A DNA stretch of 36,716 nucleotides from a virus, in IMG/VR virus record IMGVR_UViG_3300042691_006708, positions 1 through 36,716 of that record; one strand, 5' to 3'. The position numbers were made by a program, and so were the translations under genes. The notes beneath the pieces are model-generated. The model was given only the letters and a program-made list of their open reading frames with translations, had not been told where the DNA came from and searched no databases. This document shows positions 1 through 8,637 of this stretch, one piece after another; the stretch's first letter is position 1, and the number at the start of each line of letters is the position of its first letter.

Positions 1-389
1 ATACCCGAACCAGGGGTATATGCGGTCCTTGCTCTTGCATTAGTATAGTAAAGATTTATACCTTCAGCAATATTAGATGTAGTTAAAGATTGACTGACGT
101 ATGATTCTACTCTCGCGTTTGTATAATAAAGATTCGTTCCTTCTACCAGATCAGTTGTTGTATTACCGGATAGATCTATTCCAATAATAACATTTGCAAG
201 GATATTAGCAGCAGTCTGGAAACCTACAGTATCTAAGTATAATTGTACACGAGCATTGGTATAATAAAGATTAGAAGATACTTCTATAACATCCGCAGTT
301 GTAGTTACCTGAGCAGTAGGCCAATCATTGCCTACCGCCCTGTTGAAAATATCTCTGGTATCTAAAACACCTTTGTTTATTATTGGCAT
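1..389 (-). CDS. Tail fibre protein with NLYYTNARV repeats, N-terminal part only
   Basis: The first 129 codons of a gene that runs off the left edge of the window. It starts at the ATG at 389 (MPIINKGVLDTR). The visible part carries three copies of the NLYYTNAR motif, joined by segments such as TTTDLVEG and QTAANILANV. The same units fill the 1453-aa fibre at 3930-8291, so it is a paralogous phage fibre or baseplate-attached structural protein. It is the last visible gene of the fibre run and lies 19 bp after the stop of the glycine-rich adhesin gene. The C-terminal domain, which would show whether it binds a receptor, is outside the window. The repeats are seen directly; the fibre role is inferred from family and context. 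Confidence 0.8.
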   Translation of the reverse strand, partial: MPIINKGVLDTRDIFNRAVGNDWPTAQVTTTADVIEVSSNLYYTNARVQLYLDTVGFQTAANILANVIIGIDLSGNTTTDLVEGTNLYYTNARVESYVSQSLTTSNIAEGINLYYTNARARTAYTPGSG

Positions 390-408
390 ATCTTACTTAT
401 TTATTTGA

Positions 409-3400
409 TTACGGTTTAGGATATCTTACTATTATGATACCAGATCCACCAGATGTAGAAACTGGACTCTGCCATGGATTTCCACCGCCACCCCCACCGG
501 TATTAACTAGCCCATTTTGTTTGGTCGCTGCGCCGCCACCTAGTCCTCCGACCGAACCTGTTGGGCCTGCAGAACCGCCGCCACCTCCAGCAAAATATCT
601 TATACCGCCAGGAGTTGATGCATTTGAAGGATTTGTACCATAATTTACAGGAGATATTAAAGATGATCTACCCGTACCCCCAGCAAATGAAGGCCCTGGG
701 CCGCCCGCGCCGCCTGCACCACCTCCAGCACCGCTATATCCATTGCCGCCTGACAGAGGAGAAATATTTGTACTGCCGGGATTTCCCTGACCGGGAATTC
801 CGGTACCTGCAGGCAATCCTCCTCCATTCGATCCTCCCCCGCCGCCGCCAGAACCGCCAGGTGTACCAGGAAGTCCTGGATTAATAGCTCCCCTTCCTCC
901 ACCGACAACAGTTGTGCCAAAACCACTAGAATTTGAACCCGCTCCGCTACCTGCGGCACCTGCACCCACAATTAATGTATACTGTCCTTCTTGTAACGTA
1001 ACAGGGACTTCAAGCATTCCTCCACCGCCACCGCCACCTGCCATATAACCAGTACCACTACCTCCACCGGCGACTAATAATACATTAGCATTTATATTTG
1101 CCCCCGAACTAGTTACAGTAATGTTACTAGATTCTAAAAACACATGGACTATGGCTGTGCCTTCATCTATTACGAGACCACCTAAAACTTCTCTAGGACG
1201 AATGTATATATTCGGAGTTGTTGCTAATAACGCACCATTTAAATTTCTTAGAATTTCAATTCTAACATTCGCACTAGATGATGAGGGATAATTAAATGTT
1301 ATAGGCAATGATACATTATTATTACTCGTTACTGTGAATGAACCGGTATTTCCCCCCACAATTTCAGAATTTGCTGATCCAGCTATGTTATAATAAAGAA
1401 CTTCATTTTCAATTACATTCTGAGTTGTAACTTGTACTGTAACCGTGTCATCGATATAATGACTATTTGCGCCGGTTGAAACAGATGTAACATATGATAT
1501 TCTTCTGGCAAATTGACCAATTTTAACTATTGGGTATCTAACTAAAACTATACCCGACCCACCTGCGCCTGGGGCGCCCGATGCGTGACCACCTCCACCT
1601 CCACCGCCTCCAGTATTAACGATCGCGGCCTGTGCTGCAAGTTGAGCCAAAGGAGCACCATTTGTACTTGGGTTTCCTGCACCTCCCCCACCAAATCCTC
1701 CAGGAGAAGCAATACCTAACTGCTCTGAACCCGACCCACCTCCACCTGCAAAGAATCTAGTACCACCATTTGCGCCGCGACCAGGCGCGGGGAATGTTTG
1801 TGCTACGTTTGATCCAAGAGTTGATGGAGCCCATGGAATAGCAATACCGTGGCCTCCCCTACCTCCTCCAGATGTATTTAATACTGGGGTTATACCTGCC
1901 TCTCCCGCTCCGCCACCGCCTCCGGCACTTGCATTACCTATACCCGAACCTTTTGCTAAACCCCCAGGATACCCTTGTGCAGATGGACCGGGGAATCCTA
2001 TTGCTGCTCCTGGTCCACCATTGTCATTAGATCCTCCACCCCCAGATCCTCCAGACGATCCCGCAGTACTGGATGCTCCACCTTTTCCTCCGCCTTTTGC
2101 AACTTGACTGAATGCAGTAGTATTTGTACCATTTGTACCAGAACCACCGCCCCCAATTGTTACAGGATAAGTTCCGGTAGAACTTATCAGTATATTTCCT
2201 AGTAAGACACCTCCAGCTCCACCGCCGCCTGCACCATAAGATGACTGACCTCCTGCGCCACCTCCTGCAACAATTAGATATTCTACAGTATTAGCAAGGG
2301 TATTGGCAGTTAAAGTATTTACTACAAAACTACCGGAACTTTCAAATATATGTATTCTGTAATCGCCGTATGTTTCTACATTGCCTCCAGTAGCATTTAT
2401 ATTTGCATTGGAAGTTGTAAATGTATCAATATCCCTTACAGTAATATTACCTGTGGTAGATAGTATATCGCCAGTTATAGAATCTTTTCTAATCTGTATT
2501 GCAAAATTTCTTGTTTGATTTGGCGGTATACTTGCTTCAGCAATTAATTCTAAATTAGCAGTGTTATTTACTACCGAAATAGATCCAGAATTGCTGCCAA
2601 ATATATCAGCATTACCGGATGTTGTATAGTATAATGTATATGAATTAGAAGCATTTGAGGTTGTTATATTTAATGTTAATGCTTGTGTTTCATATAGATT
2701 AGATGTCGAAATACTCAATATATCTAAGGATGGCTCGCCGCTATATGTTATAACATTAGATTGTCCCAACACTGTACCATTTATAGAATTACGTCTTACG
2801 CGCAATCTAAATGTATCGTCATAATCACCTGTAGTATTAGCAGTCAATGTAATGGTTCCAATATTACCATTAACAGTAAATGATCCAGTATTACCGGAAA
2901 CAAAAGTACCAGAGGTTATCAATCCATTACCAACAGCAATTGTATCATAGTATAATGTTTCTCCTTGAGTAGCACCTATGGTATTTGCAGTAAATACTAC
3001 ACTTTGTCCTTTACCTATTGCCGCAACATTTGATGAAAGTGTTCTTATAAGAGACACTTTAGCGTTAGGAGCCGTTCCCGTGATAAATGGATTAACTCGT
3101 ATGTTACCAGAATTTCCAAGTATAGTTCCGGATACAGATGTCTCTCTGATCTGAACATCTAAAAGTCTAACTTCAGTTGAAGGAACATCTGATTCTAAAA
3201 TAACCTCAGCAGTACCTTGATTATCATTTATAATTATAGATCCCGAAGTATTACCAAATACTGTGGCATTTCCTGTCAGAGTATAGTAATAAGTTCCGGC
3301 AGCATTACCAAAACCATTAAAACTATTAACAGTTATTATTACCGATTCTGATTCAAAAATGTTACTTGATGATACTGATACGGAATCTAAAGTGAATATA

Positions 3401-3924
3401 TTAGATGTATCTAGTACAAGTACAAGATTTGAATTACCAATTACTGTTCCGGTAGAAGAATCTTTTCTTAACTGCAGTACAAATTGTTCAGTACCTTCAA
3501 AGTATGAAGTTAAATCAGCATTTGTTGTTACATTTGCATAGCCTATATTATTTACTATTGTTATTATGCCCGTATTACTAGTAATAAAATCTTCAGGAGA
3601 TACATTACCCGATAATGAAAAATAAAGATTAGAATTATTATCTACATTAGCAGTTACAACAGTAAAACCTACAATAGTTCCCTCAGATGTGATAAGAGTA
3701 TTGGGAGTTATACTTATCAATTCACTATAATCTCTGAGAGTTATCTGAGGCGAAGTTGTTACAACTGGACCTATTACACTATTACGTCTAATCTTAACTA
3801 CGAATTGTTTATTTCCGTTGAAAGGTATCTTAACGGTAGGCAATTCAATAAGAATTTTGCTTTCAGTAACTAGTACAGTACCTGAAAGTGAGTTTGATAA
3901 AAAATCGTTTGTTTGTATAGACAT
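409..3924 (-). CDS. Large glycine-rich tail adhesin with repeated beta-sandwich domains
   Basis: A 1171-aa protein, probably a distal tail-fibre adhesin. Residues about 1-500 form roughly five divergent repeats of about 100 aa, each ending near a motif like QIRKDSxTGxIL. They look like Calx-beta or Ig-like beta sandwiches. Residues about 516-800 and 905-1171 are two glycine-rich domains with long GGGG runs, a leading LIVAGGG or LLVAGGG and the ending GSGI(V/I)xVRYP. A further beta repeat lies between them. Glycine-rich loops of this kind form the receptor-binding tips of T-even adhesins such as gp38, and phage glycine-rich domains are a known family. The gene follows the 1453-aa fibre with a 5-bp gap and is probably cotranscribed with it. 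The adhesin role is inferred; the target receptor is unknown. Confidence 0.8.
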   Translation of the reverse strand: MSIQTNDFLSNSLSGTVLVTESKILIELPTVKIPFNGNKQFVVKIRRNSVIGPVVTTSPQITLRDYSELISITPNTLITSEGTIVGFTVVTANVDNNSNLYFSLSGNVSPEDFITSNTGIITIVNNIGYANVTTNADLTSYFEGTEQFVLQLRKDSSTGTVIGNSNLVLVLDTSNIFTLDSVSVSSSNIFESESVIITVNSFNGFGNAAGTYYYTLTGNATVFGNTSGSIIINDNQGTAEVILESDVPSTEVRLLDVQIRETSVSGTILGNSGNIRVNPFITGTAPNAKVSLIRTLSSNVAAIGKGQSVVFTANTIGATQGETLYYDTIAVGNGLITSGTFVSGNTGSFTVNGNIGTITLTANTTGDYDDTFRLRVRRNSINGTVLGQSNVITYSGEPSLDILSISTSNLYETQALTLNITTSNASNSYTLYYTTSGNADIFGSNSGSISVVNNTANLELIAEASIPPNQTRNFAIQIRKDSITGDILSTTGNITVRDIDTFTTSNANINATGGNVETYGDYRIHIFESSGSFVVNTLTANTLANTVEYLIVAGGGAGGQSSYGAGGGGAGGVLLGNILISSTGTYPVTIGGGGSGTNGTNTTAFSQVAKGGGKGGASSTAGSSGGSGGGGSNDNGGPGAAIGFPGPSAQGYPGGLAKGSGIGNASAGGGGGAGEAGITPVLNTSGGGRGGHGIAIPWAPSTLGSNVAQTFPAPGRGANGGTRFFAGGGGSGSEQLGIASPGGFGGGGAGNPSTNGAPLAQLAAQAAIVNTGGGGGGGGHASGAPGAGGSGIVLVRYPIVKIGQFARRISYVTSVSTGANSHYIDDTVTVQVTTQNVIENEVLYYNIAGSANSEIVGGNTGSFTVTSNNNVSLPITFNYPSSSSANVRIEILRNLNGALLATTPNIYIRPREVLGGLVIDEGTAIVHVFLESSNITVTSSGANINANVLLVAGGGSGTGYMAGGGGGGGMLEVPVTLQEGQYTLIVGAGAAGSGAGSNSSGFGTTVVGGGRGAINPGLPGTPGGSGGGGGGSNGGGLPAGTGIPGQGNPGSTNISPLSGGNGYSGAGGGAGGAGGPGPSFAGGTGRSSLISPVNYGTNPSNASTPGGIRYFAGGGGGSAGPTGSVGGLGGGAATKQNGLVNTGGGGGGNPWQSPVSTSGGSGIIIVRYPKP

Positions 3925-3929
3925 TTTTA

Positions 3930-6900
3930 CTATTCTATAGTGTAATACAGAGTTGTTCCATCTGGTATATTGGTGTCAAATTCTAGTGATACATTAGATC
4001 CGGATGCTGGTGCTGCGACATATGTACCTATCGTTGCAGTTCCACCTTTACGATAAGACAATATAACCGATACATTAGCATTACTATTTAATGAGGTTAA
4101 TACTTTCTCACCAATATTTATCCTTTTTGCAGATTGTAAAACTTCTACAGAAGTTTTTGCCGGTAATGCTAGATTATATGCAAGATAACCAAGATGATTA
4201 CTATTACTGTCAGCAATAACAACCTTAGATCTAACCGAGGTATCATCGAGATTTACTAAGCGAATACTTTCTATTATCGCAAATGAATCTTGAGAATTTA
4301 ATACTTCGTATTCTGTCCCAGAAACGGTCATTAGATTACCCGTTCCTGCCAAACCAGATTTCAGTAAAGTACTTTCATATACTAAAACTGCAGAAACTAA
4401 ATTAGATGTAGGAGTTTCTGTTTGATCGAATCCCTGCAGTTGTATGTAATCTAATTGACCAAATGCTTGTGGTCTGAGTAACATCTCCAAAGATGTACCA
4501 TAAGGTATAGGCAGTTTATCTGCAAATACTACAGGATTATTATTAAATACTAGATTACCTGAAACATATGCAGTATCTTCAGAAATGTTTGTCAGATGCA
4601 AAGATCTTAGGATATATCTAGTATCAGGATCTACTGTCGACGGGAATACTACAACATTTGATAATGTACTTGTTACTAAGTAATTTACAGTTCCATCTAT
4701 AGATATGTTAAATGATTCACTAACATCTGTAGCACCTATTATACCACCTGGGCTTATTGTAATACCTGGACCTGCAGTGAATGCAGATCTTGCTCTAGTA
4801 TTAGTATAATAAAGATTGACATTGCCTTCTATTAAATCATCGGTTGTGCTAGCAGATAAGTTTGCTGCCAGTGTTAAATTCTGAACAAATGCTTGAACTC
4901 TTGCATTGGTATAGTAAAGGTTAGTTCCTTCTACAAGATTAGATGTAGTATGGTTTTCTAATGTAGATATCTTACCATAGAATACATTTCCATGTACATC
5001 TGATAATCTAAATGTATTATCTTGAAGATTAATATTTGTTACTAAATTACCAGAGTCAAGATTCTCATCTACATACTGAGAGAAAATATAGATGCTATCT
5101 GTTCCATGCTTACGTATCATACCGGCGTGTGTTCTTGTTGCGCCGGCATCTGGAGAATAATGTCCTACCCAACCAAAATCAATATTATCTGATACTTCAT
5201 TATTACTTGCAACTTGTATAATCGGATCTTCGATCTTTAAGGTATTCGCAGTAATAATTAAGGCATTACCGAAAAAGAATAAATTACTGGTAACTGTTAG
5301 ATTTTTAATCTCAACATTTGATACTGCAAGGTGTGCCAATACCCTTGCATTAGTGTAATAAAGATTATCACCTTCCGTTAGATCAGTTGTCGTATTACCG
5401 GATAGATCTATTGAAGTAATAACATTTGCTAGAATATTAGCTGCAGTCTGATACCCATTTTCTGTCAGATAAGAATTTACTCTAGCATTTGTGTAGTAAA
5501 GATTTGTGCCTTCATTTAAATCGGTAGTAGTATTTGTAGATAAATCCGGTATAGCAGAAACATTTGCTAAAATATTGGCTGCAGTCTGATACCCATTTTC
5601 TGTCAGATAAGAATTTACTCTAGCATTTGTGTAGTAAAGGTTCGTACCTTCGTTAAGGTCTGTCGTAGTATTACCAGACAGATCCATTGAGGTAACAACA
5701 TTAGCTAGAATATTAGCTGCAGTCTGATAACCATTTTCTTCTAAGTATGAACCAACCCGAGCATTGGTATAATATAAATTATTACCTTCTGCCAGATCAG
5801 TTGTAGTATTTCCTGATAGATCAATTGTTCCAACAGATAACCAATCATTACCAGAATATATCTGAAGTAATTGATTGGTGCTGTTGAATATCAGATCACC
5901 ATTTGCTGCAGTAATATTACCGCGATCAACTGTAGTGTAGCTCTTGAGTCTTAAAGGAGAACTCTGTATTACTACAGCGCCACCATTGGTAGCATTTGCA
6001 GATAATATTAAACTTGTTTCAGAGATTAGAGAAGGAGTACCAACACCTGTAGTTGTGAAACTTTTTGCAGATACATTTGATTCCGCAAGGTGCGTTAATA
6101 CCCTTGCATTAGTATAATAAAGATTATTAGTACCTTCATTTAGATCATCAGTAGTATTTGACGAAAGATCAGGTATTAAAGATACATTTGCAAGTATATT
6201 GGCGGCAGTTTGATAACCGTTTTCATCTAAATATGATTGTACTCTTGCATTTGTATAATAAAGATTAACATTACCTTCTGATAATTCATCAGTAGTATTT
6301 AACTGCAGTGATAATACAACATTTGCTATATTAGCAGCAGTTGCTTGTTCTATAGCAGTTAAAACAAATCCATTACCATCCCAGATAAGTATATCATTTA
6401 CTTCAGGATTCTCCATGTATACATCAGCAAATACGTTGATAGACATATTGCTGACATTAGAGAAAACTCGAGCATTTGTATAATAAAGATTATCGCCTTC
6501 TGCTAAATTAGATGTTGTGAAATTATCTAATGTTTGTACCTGAGCAGATACGCCAGATATATTACCGGATAATGTACCATTAACAACTATATTTGCAAAT
6601 GTCTGAGTACCACCAAAGGTATGTGAAGCAGTTACTGTTCTTGCTATCTCAGTATGCAGATATTGATCATGGTCATCATCACCAAGACCAGATAATAATC
6701 CATGATCAGATGCAATTGCTGCGGATGGAGATGCGGATATTATATTGCGTAAATCATATACTTTACTGATTACTGCTTTAGGTGTATTAGCAAAACCAGT
6801 ATTAGTGTTCCAAATAATCTTATATAATGGTCTGAATTCAATTACCGGGAAATCTGTTAAGGTGAGATCCTGGAAATTCTTTGCTTCTTCTTGGCCTATC

Positions 6901-8291
6901 GTATCACTTGCCGATTGCCCCATGATGGCAAGTATCGGATAGTTCAAATTATTAGTTGCAATTATCCATGATGTTGTAAAGTTTCCATCTACAGGCACAT
7001 CTGGGGTTGACCATTGTCCGCCAGATAATAGGTTATATTTTATCCTAGATATTCCCTGTTTTAATGGGAAATCTGTAGGTTCATCTCTTACCCATTCTGT
7101 ACCTGACAGATAGAACATTGGGATACGAGCTGGACCTTGAAGATCCTGTTCCCAAGTGTTAGGAGCGGGTGTATTAGAATGAACAATATCAACTTGCAGA
7201 TCTTCATCGAAGAATGTACCATTGCCAATACTTATCTGTGCATTTGCATCAGAACTTCCATCATTGTTTAACGTATAATCACTTATAGAAAATCCTTCAG
7301 CAATTACAGCACCCCGAGTTCTATGCAGATACTCATGTGTTGCCCAATCTAATGTTATACCATGTCTCTCATCTGCGAAGAATACCGCGGATTGCGTGTT
7401 AGCATTCCAATAAACATACGATGTTAACGCATCATTTTCCCAATCAAAATACGAAGATCTTACTGCAACATTACCACTAGTATTAAAATAAATGTAATAC
7501 AGATCTGTAGTATTTGCAAGTATTACTGATTCTGTACCAGTCTTGACAAACTTATTGCCTTTAACCCAAACAGTATAAGAACTACCAACTGGTTGTATAG
7601 AAAATGTTCTAGTATTAGCATCAAAGGATATCTGAGAATTTGCTTTATTCTCATGTCCCATTGGTTCAAAGGTAGCATCAGTTAATTCTTTAGTTATAAC
7701 ATCGTAACCATTAACCGATAATGCGTTATTAACAACTATAGTATTTGCGGATATTAGATTGGCACCAGTTATACTACCGCCGCCACCTGAGCCAGCAATT
7801 ATATTACCAGTAACTTCTAGATTTTTATTGATCTCAAACTTATCGCCAGATTCTCTATAAACTATATTTGCCTGCGCACCAGCTATAGTTATACCTGCAC
7901 CATCAGCAACTGAAGCATTTATTGCACCATTTGCTAATACAATATTTTTATCTTCAATTGTAAGAGTATCAGTATTTAATGTAGTGGTATTGCCCTGTAC
8001 AAATAAATTACCTTGTACTGTTAATGTTTGTACTGTTACATCATTTTGATTTAAGTATAATTCAACACGGGCATTGGTATAGTATAAACTATTTGCTTCA
8101 GGTACATTATCAGTATTTAATGTAACAAAGTATCTACTTCCAGCAGTATTGGAAGCTAATACTTGACCATCAGATAAAGGTAATCCTAAATCTGGTTCTG
8201 CCTCTGAGAGAGACAGAAATTGATATCTATCAGCACTTACATTAGCGCTGGATATCTTTTCTACACGACCTGATACTAGTTTTGCGCCCAT
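3930..8291 (-). CDS. Very long tail fibre with NLYYTNARV repeats and VSADRY N-terminal module
   Basis: A 1453-aa structural protein. The first 45 residues (VSADRY...EPDLGLPLSDG) match the N-terminus of the collagen-like fibre at 17753-19774, so this is probably the module that docks both fibres on the virion. Next comes a VQGNTTTLNTDTLTIEDK segment, found in many T4-like cyanophage structural proteins. A globular region at about 200-530 follows. After that come many units of about 46 aa built on TTDLxEGxNLYYTNARVxxYL, some nearly identical at the DNA level. The C-terminal 250 residues are beta-rich with no recognised fold. Gap to the upstream 113-aa gene is 3 bp. The fibre assignment is by family resemblance and location. 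Confidence 0.85.
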   Translation of the reverse strand: MGAKLVSGRVEKISSANVSADRYQFLSLSEAEPDLGLPLSDGQVLASNTAGSRYFVTLNTDNVPEANSLYYTNARVELYLNQNDVTVQTLTVQGNLFVQGNTTTLNTDTLTIEDKNIVLANGAINASVADGAGITIAGAQANIVYRESGDKFEINKNLEVTGNIIAGSGGGGSITGANLISANTIVVNNALSVNGYDVITKELTDATFEPMGHENKANSQISFDANTRTFSIQPVGSSYTVWVKGNKFVKTGTESVILANTTDLYYIYFNTSGNVAVRSSYFDWENDALTSYVYWNANTQSAVFFADERHGITLDWATHEYLHRTRGAVIAEGFSISDYTLNNDGSSDANAQISIGNGTFFDEDLQVDIVHSNTPAPNTWEQDLQGPARIPMFYLSGTEWVRDEPTDFPLKQGISRIKYNLLSGGQWSTPDVPVDGNFTTSWIIATNNLNYPILAIMGQSASDTIGQEEAKNFQDLTLTDFPVIEFRPLYKIIWNTNTGFANTPKAVISKVYDLRNIISASPSAAIASDHGLLSGLGDDDHDQYLHTEIARTVTASHTFGGTQTFANIVVNGTLSGNISGVSAQVQTLDNFTTSNLAEGDNLYYTNARVFSNVSNMSINVFADVYMENPEVNDILIWDGNGFVLTAIEQATAANIANVVLSLQLNTTDELSEGNVNLYYTNARVQSYLDENGYQTAANILANVSLIPDLSSNTTDDLNEGTNNLYYTNARVLTHLAESNVSAKSFTTTGVGTPSLISETSLILSANATNGGAVVIQSSPLRLKSYTTVDRGNITAANGDLIFNSTNQLLQIYSGNDWLSVGTIDLSGNTTTDLAEGNNLYYTNARVGSYLEENGYQTAANILANVVTSMDLSGNTTTDLNEGTNLYYTNARVNSYLTENGYQTAANILANVSAIPDLSTNTTTDLNEGTNLYYTNARVNSYLTENGYQTAANILANVITSIDLSGNTTTDLTEGDNLYYTNARVLAHLAVSNVEIKNLTVTSNLFFFGNALIITANTLKIEDPIIQVASNNEVSDNIDFGWVGHYSPDAGATRTHAGMIRKHGTDSIYIFSQYVDENLDSGNLVTNINLQDNTFRLSDVHGNVFYGKISTLENHTTSNLVEGTNLYYTNARVQAFVQNLTLAANLSASTTDDLIEGNVNLYYTNTRARSAFTAGPGITISPGGIIGATDVSESFNISIDGTVNYLVTSTLSNVVVFPSTVDPDTRYILRSLHLTNISEDTAYVSGNLVFNNNPVVFADKLPIPYGTSLEMLLRPQAFGQLDYIQLQGFDQTETPTSNLVSAVLVYESTLLKSGLAGTGNLMTVSGTEYEVLNSQDSFAIIESIRLVNLDDTSVRSKVVIADSNSNHLGYLAYNLALPAKTSVEVLQSAKRINIGEKVLTSLNSNANVSVILSYRKGGTATIGTYVAAPASGSNVSLEFDTNIPDGTTLYYTIE
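5393..5806 (-). repeat. Three tandem 138-bp units inside the 1453-aa fibre gene
   Basis: Units start at about 5393, 5531 and 5669 with an exact 138-bp period, that is 46 codons. Recurring anchors such as ctgcagtctgata occur at 5441, 5579 and 5717. The first two units are identical over a stretch of more than 50 bp beginning at that anchor. More diverged copies lie at about 6200 and in the partial gene at 1-389. The repeats encode fibre shaft units and could change in number by recombination. Confidence 0.85.
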
Positions 8292-8294
8292 TTA

Positions 8295-8636
8295 TTAATT
8301 TACCGATTCTAATACGCTCATTACTAATTGTACTGAATTATTTGCACTAGCAGAAGCAAATATTTTCTGATTCGTTTCTAACACTAATTTACTACCCGCA
8401 GATATGATGGACATAGAATCCCCTGGAGGTATCTTGAAGTCTTTAACTATAGCAGTCTTAACATTAGCAACTGAACCATGGAAAAATGAAGCAGTCACTG
8501 TAGCATTTGTCAAATTCGCAGCATTAACCGCAAGGAAAATTGCAGACTTCCTTGTCGGTGTTGTATAGTAAATAGTATCTGCGGTTGTCAGATCCGCAGT
8601 GACTGTCTTAAAAGTATTAAGTTGTTGAGCTGCCAT
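8295..8636 (-). CDS. Small virion-associated protein, paralogue of the 120-aa protein at 19786
   Basis: 113 aa, no named family recognised. It aligns end to end with the 120-aa protein at 19786-20148: both share an LNxFKT(V/I)T opening, LTTAxxILYTTP-type and VKxFxIPxxD segments, and an ending like LxMSxLES. Both genes sit between a beta-helix tail protein and a long fibre with a VSADRY N-terminus. A connector or fibre-attachment protein is therefore plausible. A ribosome binding site (GAGGGATAAAATG) overlaps the end of the 790-aa gene, which suggests translational coupling. Function is inferred only from context. Confidence 0.8.
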   Translation of the reverse strand: MAAQQLNTFKTVTADLTTADTIYYTTPTRKSAIFLAVNAANLTNATVTASFFHGSVANVKTAIVKDFKIPPGDSMSIISAGSKLVLETNQKIFASASANNSVQLVMSVLESVN

Positions 8637-8637
8637 T

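Noticed and set aside
398-405. AATAAATA late-promoter-like octamer before the leftmost gene
   Set aside because: Only 8 bases from the ATG, too close for a late promoter, whose usual distance here is 23-30 bases.
383-971. Proline-rich and other open frames on both strands over the glycine-rich adhesin
   Set aside because: They are the antisense or frame-shifted reading of GGN-rich codons of the 1171-aa gene.
5393-5806. Possible CRISPR-like repeat array
   Set aside because: The 138-bp units are contiguous, in frame and encode protein repeats; there are no short repeats with unique spacers.
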